Assembly (NCBI GenBank): GCA_963772645.1 | Contig: CAVYYD010000005.1 | Location: 124,001 to 188,000, forward strand | Direction: 5' to 3' | Length of the DNA stretch: 64,000 nucleotides | DNA from: DASSQJ01 sp963772645 | GTDB taxonomy: Bacteria > Actinomycetota > Actinomycetes > Actinomycetales > Dermatophilaceae | Part shown: positions 53,883 to 62,257 of the stretch, in pieces | Layout of the letters: each line of letters starts with the position of its first letter | How positions within the stretch are numbered: position 1 is the stretch's first letter | Translations under genes and position numbers: made by a program | The notes under the pieces: generated by a model | The model's input: only the letters and a program-made list of their open reading frames with translations | Told to the model about the DNA's origin: nothing | Databases searched by the model: none

Positions 53883-55061
53883 TCAGTTCTGGGAGGCCAG
53901 CTCGGCCGCCTTGCGGGCGGCGCCGTCCATCGTCTCCTCGATGATGACGCGCGGGTGGTTGCGCTCGGCGAGGATGCGCCGGCCCTCCTCGACGTTGTTG
54001 CCGTCGAGGCGGACGACGAGCGGGCGGTCCTCCTCGTCGCCGAGGGAGTCCAGCGCGCCGACGATGCCGTTGGCGACCGCGTCGCACGCGGTGATGCCGC
54101 CGAAGACGTTGACGAAGACCGACTTGACCTGCGGGTCGGACAGGATGATGTGCAGCCCGTTGGCCATGACCTCGGCCGAGGCGCCGCCGCCGATGTCGAG
54201 GAAGTTCGCCGGCTTCTGGCCATCGAACTCCTCCCCGGCGTACGCCACGACGTCGAGGGTGCTCATCACGAGCCCGGCGCCGTTGCCGATGATGCCGACC
54301 GACCCGTCGAGCTTGACGTAGTTGAGGTCCTTCTCCTTGGCCGCGGCCTCGAGCGGGTCGGTGGCCGCGGTGTCCTCGAGCTCGGCGTGGTCGGGGTGGC
54401 GGAAGCCCGCGTTGGCGTCGAGGGTGACCTTGCCGTCGAGGGCGATGACCCGCCCGTCCTCGGTCAGGACCAGCGGGTTGACCTCGACGAGCGTGGCGTC
54501 CTCGTCGCGGTAGACGGTCCACAGGGCCTTGACGACCGGCTCGACCCTGGCCGCGACGTCGGCCTCGAAGCCCGCGGCCTCGACGATCTCGCGGGCCTTG
54601 GCGTCGTCGACGCCGACGTTGGGGTCGACCTCGACCCGGGCCAGGGCCTCGGGCCGCTCGACGGCGAGCTGCTCGATCTCCACCCCGCCCTCGGTGCTGC
54701 ACATCGCCAGGTAGGAGCGGTTGGCGCGGTCGAGGAGGATCGAGAAGTAGTACTCCTCGGCGATCTGGGCGCCCTGGGCGACCATCACCCGGTGGACGGT
54801 GTGGCCCTTGATGTCCATCCCGAGGATGGCGCGGGCGTGCTCCTCGGCCTCCTCGGGGCTCTTGGCGACCTTGACCCCGCCGGCCTTGCCCCGGCCCCCG
54901 GTCTTGACCTGCGCCTTGACGACGGTGACCCCTCCGCTGTCCGCGCCGACGCGCTCCGCCGCCTCGCGGACCTCCTCGGGGGTGGTCGCGACCGCCCCGG
55001 CGAGCACGGGTACCCCGTGCTTCTCGAACATGTCACGGGCCTGGTACTCGAAGAGGTCCAC
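53883..55061 (-). CDS. sucC: Succinyl-CoA synthetase beta subunit
   Basis: This 392-residue ATP-grasp subunit has MDLFEYQARDMFEKHGVPV, VKAQVKTGGRGKAGGVK (nucleotide-binding loop), ILLDRANRSYLAMCS, EVNPLVLTEDGRVIALDGKVTLDANAGFRH in stretches (Mg ligands in EVNPL and DGK), and FVNVFGGITACDAVA. It starts the sucC-sucD-PerM-purN-purH gene run. The insertion sequence ends 168 bases upstream of its ATG; a -10 candidate lies between them. Confidence 0.97.
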   Translation of the reverse strand: MDLFEYQARDMFEKHGVPVLAGAVATTPEEVREAAERVGADSGGVTVVKAQVKTGGRGKAGGVKVAKSPEEAEEHARAILGMDIKGHTVHRVMVAQGAQIAEEYYFSILLDRANRSYLAMCSTEGGVEIEQLAVERPEALARVEVDPNVGVDDAKAREIVEAAGFEADVAARVEPVVKALWTVYRDEDATLVEVNPLVLTEDGRVIALDGKVTLDANAGFRHPDHAELEDTAATDPLEAAAKEKDLNYVKLDGSVGIIGNGAGLVMSTLDVVAYAGEEFDGQKPANFLDIGGGASAEVMANGLHIILSDPQVKSVFVNVFGGITACDAVANGIVGALDSLGDEEDRPLVVRLDGNNVEEGRRILAERNHPRVIIEETMDGAARKAAELASQN

Positions 55062-55106
55062 TGCGGGTTCGTCCTCACTGTCGACGTCGGGGGTGGTCCG
55101 TTCGGG

Positions 55107-55112
55107 AGCCTA
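55107..55112 (-). promoter_or_regulatory. -10 candidate of sucC
   Basis: TAGGCT on the minus strand lies 45 bases before the sucC ATG and 117 bases inside the insertion point of the IS element. The native sucC promoter therefore seems intact after the insertion. A -35 hexamer is not clear. Confidence 0.4.
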
Positions 55113-55224
55113 ACGGTGTGCGGGACGAACGTCGCTCCCCGGACCCGTCGAAGGGGCCGATCACGCCTGCGAGCGGTCGCCGGCCGCGGTCGCCGGCGGC
55201 GGCCACGGCTGAAGACCCTCCGGG

Positions 55225-55229
55225 CTCAG
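55225..55229. repeat. Target duplication CTCAG, left copy
   Basis: CTCAG lies directly outside the left inverted repeat and is repeated at 56862-56866 directly outside the right one, the footprint of the insertion. Confidence 0.85.
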
Positions 55230-55242
55230 CCCTGATCCACCG
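55230..55242. repeat. Left terminal inverted repeat of the IS
   Basis: CCCTGATCCACCG, an exact match to the reverse complement of 56849-56861. Confidence 0.92.
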
Positions 55243-55273
55243 GCCGATGGGGGTGCGCGGCGGGTCGTGACGT

Positions 55274-55346
55274 GAGAATGCCCCTGTGATGCAACAGGAT
55301 CGGGATGTCTGAAGTCTCAGTCCGGTCACGTCACGAGGGGCATCTC
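55274..55346 (+). promoter_or_regulatory. Hairpin hiding the transposase ribosome-binding site
   Basis: GAGAATGCCCCT (55274-55285) can pair with AGGGGCATCTC (55336-55346) with one bulged base. AGGGG in the right arm is the likely ribosome-binding site of the transposase GTG at 55351. A transcript entering from outside would contain both arms and mask the site; one starting between the arms would not. Confidence 0.55.
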
Positions 55347-55350
55347 GTAG

Positions 55351-56712
55351 GTGAAACCTTCTCACACGATCCGTGCGGTGTTCGACGAGCCGAATCTGGT
55401 GGGCGCGGCGGGGCTGGTCCCGGCGTTGCGGCTGGCCGAGTCCGCGGGCCTGCACGACCTCCTCGAGCAGCTCACGGTGCCCTCGCCGAACGCGTCCGCG
55501 AAGACCACGAGCGTGGTCGCGGGGATGCTCGCCGGTGCGGACTCCATCGATGACCTGGACCTGCTGCGGCACGGAGCGATGACCCGCCTGTTCGACGGGG
55601 TGCGGGCGCCGTCGACGTTGGGCACGTTCCTGCGCTGCTTCACCCACGGCCACGTCCAGCAGCTCGACTCCGCCGGCGCCAGGGTGCTGGCCGGGCTCGC
55701 CGGCCGGGTTCCGGATCTGCTGGGCGGCGCGGAGAAGCTCGCGTTCGTCGACGTCGATGACACGGTCCGGGAGGTCCACGGCTACGCCAAGCAGGCCGCC
55801 GCGTACGGGTACACCCGCCGACGCGGGTTGAACGTCCAGCTCGCCGCCCTCTCCACCGTCGGCGCGGCGCCGGTGATCGCCCGGGCGAGGCTGCGGCGGG
55901 GGAACGTCGCCTCCGCCGCCGGGGCCGGGCGCCTCCTGGCCCAAGCCATCGGCACGGCCCGGACCTGCGGGGTGTCCGGGCAGGTCCTGGCCCGGGCGGA
56001 CTCGGCCTACTACGGGTGGGCGTTCGTCGGCACCGCCCTGCGGCACCGGGTGTGGTTCTCGGTCACCGCCCGGATGGACCCCAAGGTCAAGACCGCGATC
56101 AGCAGCATCCCCGAGGACGCGTGGACCCCGATCAAGTACCCCGAGGCCGTCTTCGACGAGGTCCTCGGGGGCTGGGTCAGCGACGCGCAGGTCGCCGAGG
56201 TCGACTACGTGGCGTTCACCGGGCGCCGCAAGCACGAGCACGTGCCCTGCCGGCTCGTCGTGCGCCGCGTCCGGCGCCTGCAGCCGCTCGCCTCCGACGG
56301 GTCGGTCCAGGGCGAGCTCTTCGCGACCTGGCGCCACCACGCGTTCATCACCAACAGCGACCTGCCCACCATCGAGGCCGACAAGGTCCACCGCGGGCAC
56401 GCCATCATCGAACAGGTCATCGCCGAGCTCAAGGACGGGCCCCTGGCCCACCTGCCGTCGGGGTCCTACCCCGCGAACGCCGCCTGGGTCGCCTGCGCCG
56501 CGATCGCGTTCAACATCGCCCGCGCCGCCGCCGTCGCCGCCGGCATGGCCACCACCCGCTGGGCCACCCTGCGCCGCCAGGTCATCACCATCCCGGCCAG
56601 GATCGCCACCACCGGCCGCCGGCTCGTCCTGCACCTGCCCACCCGGTGGCCCTGGGCGACCGCCTGGCAGGCGCTGTGGGCCAGCGCGACCGGTCCGCCA
56701 CCGCGCAGGTGA
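55351..56712 (+). CDS. IS1380-family DDE transposase
   Basis: It catalyses cut-and-paste movement of the element. The 453-residue protein has LVGAAGLVPALRLAESAGLHDLL, KTTSVVAGMLAGADSIDDLDLLRHG, the first catalytic Asp in FVDVDDTVREVHGYAKQ, the second in RADSAYYGWAF, and a late Glu in GHAIIEQVIAELKDGPLAHLPSG, consistent with the DDE core with an inserted beta domain as in IS1380/IS4-like enzymes. The GTG start at 55351 is preceded by AGGGG. The frame is intact, so the element may be active. Confidence 0.93.
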   Translation: MKPSHTIRAVFDEPNLVGAAGLVPALRLAESAGLHDLLEQLTVPSPNASAKTTSVVAGMLAGADSIDDLDLLRHGAMTRLFDGVRAPSTLGTFLRCFTHGHVQQLDSAGARVLAGLAGRVPDLLGGAEKLAFVDVDDTVREVHGYAKQAAAYGYTRRRGLNVQLAALSTVGAAPVIARARLRRGNVASAAGAGRLLAQAIGTARTCGVSGQVLARADSAYYGWAFVGTALRHRVWFSVTARMDPKVKTAISSIPEDAWTPIKYPEAVFDEVLGGWVSDAQVAEVDYVAFTGRRKHEHVPCRLVVRRVRRLQPLASDGSVQGELFATWRHHAFITNSDLPTIEADKVHRGHAIIEQVIAELKDGPLAHLPSGSYPANAAWVACAAIAFNIARAAAVAAGMATTRWATLRRQVITIPARIATTGRRLVLHLPTRWPWATAWQALWASATGPPPRR

Positions 56713-56848
56713 GTACCTGACCGCCCAGCCGACGAACGGCGCGACCCGAGGACCGAAGTGGAAGAGCCGGACAGACCGGCGGACCCCTCACGCCCACCCC
56801 GTCACCGGCGCCCACCCCCGACCCGAGTCAGCCACTCACGACCACCAT

Positions 56849-56861
56849 CGGTGGATCAGGG
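56849..56861. repeat. Right terminal inverted repeat of the IS
   Basis: The 13 bases CGGTGGATCAGGG are the exact reverse complement of the left end. Confidence 0.92.
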
Positions 56862-56862
56862 C

Positions 56863-57411
56863 TCAGTCGGCCTGGTCGAGCCCGACCGCGGTGCCCCGGC
56901 GCCGGGGGCCGCCGGGGACGGCGAGGACGAGCCCCACCCCGCCGGTGTCGTCGGGGGCCCACGACTCGACGACGACCGCGCGGCCCTCCGCGAGGGCGCG
57001 GATCAGCGGCACCCAGTCGCCGGCACGGACCGGCCGCACCCGCACCACCGTGCCGTCGGCGAAGCACACCCGGACCACCGGCGGGTCGCCCGTCGGCCGG
57101 ACCGCCCGCACCGGGACCCGGCGCCGGTCGAGCACCGCGAGCTGGGCGGCGAGGAGCCGCTGGAGGGTGACGCGGTGCTCGGCCGCCACGGCCTCCAGGG
57201 CGGTGTCGAGGGCCAGCAGCTCGTCCTCGTCGAGGACCTCGGCCTCCAGCGGGGTGCGGGCCGCGGGGTCCGGGCCCTCCCGAGCCTCCGGCCGCGGCGC
57301 CGGGACGGACGCGCGGCGGCGCGATGCGCGGCGGCCGAGCGCGAGCACGACGAGCAGGCCCCCGGCGAGGAGGACGAGCAGCGCCACCAGGGCGAGGTCG
57401 AGGTACCTCAC
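56863..57411 (-). CDS. Small membrane protein of unknown function
   Basis: The 182-residue protein has one N-terminal helix (LDLALVALLVLLAGGLLVVLAL), a basic stop-transfer RRASRRRAS, a Pro/Arg/Glu-rich linker, and a cytosolic part with LLALDTALEAVAAEHRVTLQRLLAAQLAVL and VRVCFADGTVVRVRPV. I do not recognise a named family. Its TGA (56863-56865) is inside the CTCAG target duplicate of the IS, so the coding sequence is complete but its 3' flank has been replaced by the element. It diverges from the lipase-like gene. Confidence 0.65.
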   Translation of the reverse strand: MRYLDLALVALLVLLAGGLLVVLALGRRASRRRASVPAPRPEAREGPDPAARTPLEAEVLDEDELLALDTALEAVAAEHRVTLQRLLAAQLAVLDRRRVPVRAVRPTGDPPVVRVCFADGTVVRVRPVRAGDWVPLIRALAEGRAVVVESWAPDDTGGVGLVLAVPGGPRRRGTAVGLDQAD

Positions 57412-57487
57412 CCCGTCATCATGGCCCCCGCAGAACCGTGCACCGGTGCCGGCCCCGGGCCGGGCCGAGGCCTACAGTGGCCCCGGA

Positions 57488-58414
57488 ATGGCCCACCCCC
57501 TCAGGACGCGGGACCACGAGCCGCAGGCACCGTCGCCGGCGCCCTCGTGGGGCTCTCGCGCGCGGGCGGCTTCCGGGGCCGCGGGCCGGCTCGCCGACCC
57601 GGCGGTCCTCGCCGGTGCCGCGGTCGAGGCGGCCTGGCTCAGCGCCCACGTCGCGACCTGGCCGGTGGGGCTGGTCACCGGGCGCGGCCGGCCGACCGAG
57701 CCCGCCTACCGCGTCGAGCACCTCCCGCCGGCCCGGCGCGGCCTCATCGTCTCCGACGTCGAGGCGGCCGGCACGCCGATCCTGCTCGTCCACGGCATCG
57801 TGTCCAACCGCTCGATCTTCACCCTGCTCCGCCGGGGCCTGACCCGGCGGGGCTTCACCAACGTCTTCGCGATGAACTACTCGACCGTCGCCACCGACGT
57901 CCGGACCGCGGCGCTGCGGCTCGCCGAGGAGGTCGAGGAGGTGGTCGCGGAGAGCGGCTACGAGCGGATCCACGTCATCGGCCACAGCCTCGGCGGCCTG
58001 ATCGGCCGCTACTACGTCACCCGGCTCGGCGGCGACGCCCGGGTGCACACCCTCGTCACCCTCGGCACCCCGCACGAGGGCACCTGGGCCGCGTACGCCG
58101 TCCCCACCCGGCTGATGCGCCAGATGCGTCCGGACAGCGCCCTGATGCGCGAGCTGGCCCGGCCGGTCCACGGCTGCCGCACCCGGTTCATCTCGTACTG
58201 GTCCGACAGCGACGCCGCGATCCTCCCCCAGCACTCGGCGGCGCTGCGCCACCGCGACCTGCGTGCCCGCAACGTCCGCCTCCACGGCGCCGGGCACCTG
58301 ACCCTGCCGATGCTCGGCGAGGTGGTCCACGGCATCGGCGGTGCGCTCGCCCAGCTCGACGCCGACGGGCACACCGTGCGCTCGGGGGCGACCCCGCTCT
58401 CGACCCGGGGGTGA
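57488..58414 (+). CDS. Alpha/beta hydrolase, triacylglycerol-lipase-like
   Basis: The 308-residue protein has the oxyanion strand ILLVHGIVSNRSIF, NYSTVATDVRTAALRLAEEVEEVV, the nucleophile elbow HVIGHSLGGLIGRYYV (Ser in GHSLG), TLGTPHEGTW, an acidic residue in YWSDSDAAILP, and the catalytic His in GAGHLTLPML. This is the usual layout of cytosolic or membrane-associated esterase/lipases of actinobacteria. A weak hydrophobic stretch (LAGAAVEAAWLSAHVATWPVGLV) near residue 40 could anchor it. ATG 57488 is used. Confidence 0.88.
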   Translation: MAHPLRTRDHEPQAPSPAPSWGSRARAASGAAGRLADPAVLAGAAVEAAWLSAHVATWPVGLVTGRGRPTEPAYRVEHLPPARRGLIVSDVEAAGTPILLVHGIVSNRSIFTLLRRGLTRRGFTNVFAMNYSTVATDVRTAALRLAEEVEEVVAESGYERIHVIGHSLGGLIGRYYVTRLGGDARVHTLVTLGTPHEGTWAAYAVPTRLMRQMRPDSALMRELARPVHGCRTRFISYWSDSDAAILPQHSAALRHRDLRARNVRLHGAGHLTLPMLGEVVHGIGGALAQLDADGHTVRSGATPLSTRG

Positions 58415-58586
58415 CGCCGCCGGCGCCGGCCGGCGGGCGCCGCCGACACGCGCCCCGACACGCCGGTTCCTGAGAGGGTGGCAGGTGACCCGGGCCACAC
58501 CGTGGCCGATCTCCGCAGGTCACCGGGCGGCCGCGCCCGGACCCGGCACGGCACGCCGTCTCGAAATCTCAGGATGAGGTTTGTGT

Positions 58587-58610
58587 CACGGAATGGTCAC
58601 GCTACGGTGG
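58587..58610 (+). promoter_or_regulatory. MtrA-like box and -10 of the M23 peptidase gene
   Basis: GTCAC (58587-58591) and GTCAC (58598-58602) form a direct repeat with a six-base spacer, matching the GTNAC-N6-GTNAC pattern known for the response regulator MtrA. TACGGT (58605-58610) follows two bases later as -10, so the box covers the -35 position, as expected for an activator site. GGTCAC and GTGACC also form a dyad around the -10. Confidence 0.55.
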
Positions 58611-58663
58611 TGACCGCCCCCCGGCGCCCCTGCCGCTCTCCAGCCCTCCGAGGTCCCCGCCCC

Positions 58664-59443
58664 GTGTCATCCCCGCCCTACCGCGGGCGACACTACGCCG
58701 GACGCCACCGCGTCCGTGCGCGTGGTGTCCGTCTGCCTCGAGCGTTCAGCTCCAGCTTCGTCCTGCCGACGACCGCTGCCGCAGCCCTCGTCGTGACCGC
58801 CACCGGGGCCACCGTCGCCGAGTCCTCGCCGCTGACCCTGGACCTCACCGGGCAGCAGACGGCCATGGCACGCACCCAGCAGGCCTCCGAGGTCGAGATG
58901 GTCAGCGACCTCGCCACGCGCCGCCAGGACGCGCAGATGCAGGCCGCCGCGCTCCAGGGACGGGCCGAGGCCCAGGTCCGGGCGGCCCGCGACGCCAAGC
59001 GCAAGGCCGACGCCGCCGCCGCCGCGAAGGCCAGGGCCGAGCGCGCGGCCAAGAAGTGGGTCCGCCCGATCGGCATCTGGCACATCACCTCGTGGTTCGG
59101 CCCCCGGTGGGGCACCCACCACGACGGCATCGACCTCGGCGCCCCCACCGGTACCCCGCTCTACGCGCTGTCGAACGGCAAGGTCCTCAAGGCCGGCTGG
59201 GAGTACAGCTTCGGCAACAAGCTCGAGGTGCAGTACTGGGACGGCAGCGTCGTCTGGTACGGCCACATGAGCCGCATCGACGTCCACGCGGGGCAGACCC
59301 TCGCGCCGGGCCAGCTCGTCGGCGCCGTCGGGAACACCGGGCACTCCTTCGGTTCCCACCTCCACTTCGAGATCCAGGCCGGCCCGACCGGCGACACCCC
59401 GCTGAACCCGGTGCCCTGGCTGAAGAGCCACGGCCTCTGGTGA
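58664..59443 (+). CDS. M23-family metallopeptidase (cell-wall hydrolase)
   Basis: It cleaves peptidoglycan cross-bridges or stem peptides outside the membrane. The 259-residue protein has a basic N-terminus with a signal-like helix (FVLPTTAAAALVVTATGATVA), a coiled-coil stretch (MVSDLATRRQDAQMQAAALQGRAEAQVRAARDAKRKAD), and the LytM domain: FGPRWGTHHDGIDLGAPTGTPLYA with the first zinc His and Asp, WYGHMSRIDVHAGQTLAPGQLVGAVGNTGHSFGSHLHFEIQ with the HLHFE motif. GTG 58664 was chosen because the -10 element lies upstream at 58605 and the longer frame crosses it. Confidence 0.9.
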   Translation: MSSPPYRGRHYAGRHRVRARGVRLPRAFSSSFVLPTTAAAALVVTATGATVAESSPLTLDLTGQQTAMARTQQASEVEMVSDLATRRQDAQMQAAALQGRAEAQVRAARDAKRKADAAAAAKARAERAAKKWVRPIGIWHITSWFGPRWGTHHDGIDLGAPTGTPLYALSNGKVLKAGWEYSFGNKLEVQYWDGSVVWYGHMSRIDVHAGQTLAPGQLVGAVGNTGHSFGSHLHFEIQAGPTGDTPLNPVPWLKSHGLW

Positions 59444-59539
59444 GGCGCCGGCTGCGCCCACCGGCGCAGCCCTGCCGCGACCGTCGGCACCCCCCGCACG
59501 ACGCCGGCGCCCGCCGCGCCGCCGCCCCCCGGGGCTCGC

Positions 59540-61984
59540 TCAGATCTTCTCGAGCGGGGCGAAGCGGAGCACGAACCGCTTGACCCCGAGCTCGCCGCCG
59601 AAGTCGACCTCGGCCTGGGTCCGCTCGCCCTCCCCGAGGGTACGGACCACGGTGCCGAGCCCGTAGGTGTCGTGGGTGACCCGGTCCCCCGGCGACAGCG
59701 GGATGACCGGGCGGGTGCCCGGCGAGCGGACCCCGGGGCGGGCGGCGAGGGTGGCGACGGCCGGCCGCTGGTCGCGGCGCCCGACCGCCGCGGCGCCGGA
59801 GAGCTCACGCTCCCACTCGAGCAGCTCGGCGGGGATCTCGTCGAGGAAGCGCGACGCCGGGTTGTACTGCGGGGCGCCCCAGGCCGACCGGACCGCGGCG
59901 CGGGAGAGGTGGAGGCGCTCCCGGGCCCGGGTGATGCCGACGTAGGCCAGCCGGCGCTCCTCCTCGAGCTCGTGGGCGTCGCCGAGGCTGCGCAGGTGCG
60001 GGAAGGTGCCGTCCTCCATCCCGGTGAGGAAGACGACGGGGAACTCCAGCCCCTTGGCGGTGTGCAGCGTCATCAGCGTCACGACGCCCTGCTCCTGCGC
60101 CTCGGCGCTCTCCGGGATCTCGTCGGCGTCGGCGACCAGGGAGACCCGCTCGAGGAAGTCGTCGAGGCTGAGCACCTCCCCGGTCTCGCGGCGGGCCTCG
60201 TCGAACTCGCGGGCGACCGCGACGAGCTCGGCGAGGTTCTCGATGCGGGTCTCGTCCTGGGGGTCCCGGCTCTCGCGGAGCTCGGCAAGGTAGCCGGTGT
60301 GGTCCAGCACGGCCTCGAGGAGGTCCGCCACGCCGGCGTCCTCGTCGTCCCGCACCCGGCCGAGGGTCTCGAGGATGCCGGTGAAGCCCCGGACCGCCGC
60401 GACCGACCGGGTGGCGATGCCCGGGGCGTCCTCCGGCCGGCCGAGTGCGGCGACGAACGGGATGCGCTCGCGGTCGGCGAGGGCGGCGACGCACGCCTCG
60501 GCCCGGTCGCCGATGCCGCGCTTGGGCACGTTGAGGATGCGGCGCAGGTTGACCGTGTCGGCGGGGTTGGCCAGCACCCGCAGGTAGGCGAGGGCGTCCT
60601 TGACCTCGCGCCGCTCGTAGAAGCGGGTCCCGCCGACCACCTTGTACGGCAGGCCGACCCGGACGAACACCTCCTCGAGCGCCCGGGACTGGGCGTTGGT
60701 CCGGTAGAAGACCGCGACGTCGCCGGGGCGGACGCCGTGCTCGTCGGAGAGGGTGTCGATCCGGCGCGCGACGAAGGATGCCTCGTCGTGCTCGTTGTCG
60801 GCGACGTAGCCGACGATGCGGGCGCCGTCGCCGCTGTCGGTCCACAGGTTCTTCGGGCGCCGGCCCTCGTTGCGGGCGATGACCGCGTTGGCCGCCCGCA
60901 GGATGGTCTGGGTCGAGCGGTAGTTCTGCTCGAGCAGGATGGTGCGGGCGTCGGGGTAGTCCTGCTCGAACTCCTCGATGTTGCGGATCGTGGCGCCGCG
61001 GAAGGCGTAGATCGACTGGTCGGCGTCGCCGACGACGACGAGCTCGCTCGGCGGGACGGCGTGCTCGCCCCGGGCGGCGTCCGAGCCCACGACCTCGCGG
61101 ACGAGCTGGTACTGGGCGTGGTTGGTGTCCTGGTACTCGTCGACCAGGACGTGGCGGAACCGGCGCCGGTAGTGCTCGGCGACGTCGGGGAAGGCCTGGA
61201 GCAGGTGGACCGTGGTCATGATGAGGTCGTCGAAGTCGAGCGCGTTGGCCTGCCGGAGCCGGCGCTGGTATCCGGAGTAGGCCTCGGCGAGCACCTGTTC
61301 CTGGTGGGTGCCGGTCTCGGCGACCCGCCGGGCGAAGGTCTCCTCGTCGACGAGCTCGTTCTTGAGGTTGCTCACCTGGTGGCTGAACGACCGGGGGTTG
61401 TAGCGCTTGGGGTCCAGGTCCAGGTCACGCAGCACCATCGACATGAGGCGCTGCGAGTCGGCCGCGTCGTAGATGGAGAAGCTCGAGCGCATCCCGACCT
61501 TGTCGGCCTCGCGGCGCAGGATCCGCACGCAGGCGCTGTGGAACGTCATGACCCACATCGCCCGGGCCCGCGGCCCGACGAGGTCCTCGACCCGCTCGCG
61601 CATCTCGGAGGCGGCCTTGTTCGTGAAGGTGATGGCGAGCACCTGCCCCGGCTGGACCCCCCGGTCGGCGAGGAGGTGGGCGATGCGGTGGGTCAGGACC
61701 CTGGTCTTCCCCGAGCCGGCGCCGGCGACGATGAGCAGCGGCCCGCCCTCGTGGAGGACCGCCTCGCGCTGCTGCGGGTTGAGGCCCGCGAGCAGGGCCT
61801 GGGTGTCGGCGGCGGGGCCCGGCCTCGCCGGGTCGGCGGGCCGCCCGGACGCGGCCGCCTCCGCCCAGGTCGGCACGCCCGAGGCGTTGACGAGGGCCGC
61901 GTGGGCACTGGCGTGGGTGGCCGGGTCGACGTGCGGCCCGCCGTGGGCGTCACCGAAGTCGAGGCCGTCGAAGAGGGTGCTCAT
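59540..61984 (-). CDS. pcrA: UvrD/PcrA superfamily 1 DNA helicase
   Basis: It is a 3'-5' helicase for nucleotide excision repair and replication-fork processing. The 814-residue protein shows LNPQQREAVLHEGGPLLIVAGAGSGKTRVLTHRIAHLL (motif I), AITFTNKAASEMRERV, LVDEYQDTNHAQYQLVRE (II), VVGDADQSIYAFRGA (III), LEQNYRSTQTIL (IV), GVVTLMTLHTAKGLEFPVVFLTGMEDG (V) and RRLAYVGITRARERLHLSRA (VI). The C-terminal ~80 residues form a tudor-like RNA-polymerase-binding domain (GDRVTHDTYGLGTVV), as in PcrA. The ATG at 61984 was chosen. Confidence 0.95.
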   Translation of the reverse strand: MSTLFDGLDFGDAHGGPHVDPATHASAHAALVNASGVPTWAEAAASGRPADPARPGPAADTQALLAGLNPQQREAVLHEGGPLLIVAGAGSGKTRVLTHRIAHLLADRGVQPGQVLAITFTNKAASEMRERVEDLVGPRARAMWVMTFHSACVRILRREADKVGMRSSFSIYDAADSQRLMSMVLRDLDLDPKRYNPRSFSHQVSNLKNELVDEETFARRVAETGTHQEQVLAEAYSGYQRRLRQANALDFDDLIMTTVHLLQAFPDVAEHYRRRFRHVLVDEYQDTNHAQYQLVREVVGSDAARGEHAVPPSELVVVGDADQSIYAFRGATIRNIEEFEQDYPDARTILLEQNYRSTQTILRAANAVIARNEGRRPKNLWTDSGDGARIVGYVADNEHDEASFVARRIDTLSDEHGVRPGDVAVFYRTNAQSRALEEVFVRVGLPYKVVGGTRFYERREVKDALAYLRVLANPADTVNLRRILNVPKRGIGDRAEACVAALADRERIPFVAALGRPEDAPGIATRSVAAVRGFTGILETLGRVRDDEDAGVADLLEAVLDHTGYLAELRESRDPQDETRIENLAELVAVAREFDEARRETGEVLSLDDFLERVSLVADADEIPESAEAQEQGVVTLMTLHTAKGLEFPVVFLTGMEDGTFPHLRSLGDAHELEEERRLAYVGITRARERLHLSRAAVRSAWGAPQYNPASRFLDEIPAELLEWERELSGAAAVGRRDQRPAVATLAARPGVRSPGTRPVIPLSPGDRVTHDTYGLGTVVRTLGEGERTQAEVDFGGELGVKRFVLRFAPLEKI

Positions 61985-62257
61985 CTCGGGGACCACCCTA
62001 CGTCGGCGCACCGACCGCCCCGCGCGCTCGGGCCGGAGGGAGGACTGGGGGCGGCCGGGACCACCACCGGGGTCCCGGCCGCCCGTGCGAGCGAGGGAGG
62101 GAGATCACTCGCACCGGGGATGGACGGTGAGGCCGCTGCCGTCGCCGAGGCAATCGGCCAATGACGACGACGCTACGACCCACGGTCGGACCAAGTCGAG
62201 TGTTTGTCTAATGTTGTGGAGAACCTGTGGGACGTCCATGGCCCTACCGTTGTCGCC
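61985..62257. promoter_or_regulatory. Divergent intergenic region of pcrA and LigD-type gene
   Basis: This 273-base gap has no gene. TACCGT (62245-62250) lies seven bases before the polymerase-gene ATG, so that message may be leaderless. TCTAAT (62207-62212) is a second plus-strand -10 candidate. On the minus strand, TAGCGT at about 62170-62175 could serve pcrA. Confidence 0.4.

Larger units (their letters stand above)
55230..56861 (+). mobile_element. IS1380-family insertion sequence, complete
   Basis: The element is 1632 bases long and bounded by perfect 13-base inverted repeats. It is flanked by a 5-base direct repeat and contains one intact transposase gene. Size, ends and enzyme type fit IS1380. 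Intact ends, duplication and open frame suggest a recent insertion. It sits between sucC and a small membrane-protein gene whose TGA lies inside the right target duplicate. Confidence 0.92.

Noticed and set aside
58415..58663. Cyclic di-AMP (ydaO-type) riboswitch before the M23 peptidase gene
   Set aside because: Such riboswitches often precede actinobacterial wall hydrolases, but I could not find the conserved core segments, and the -10 candidate lies only ~54 bases before the start codon, leaving no room.
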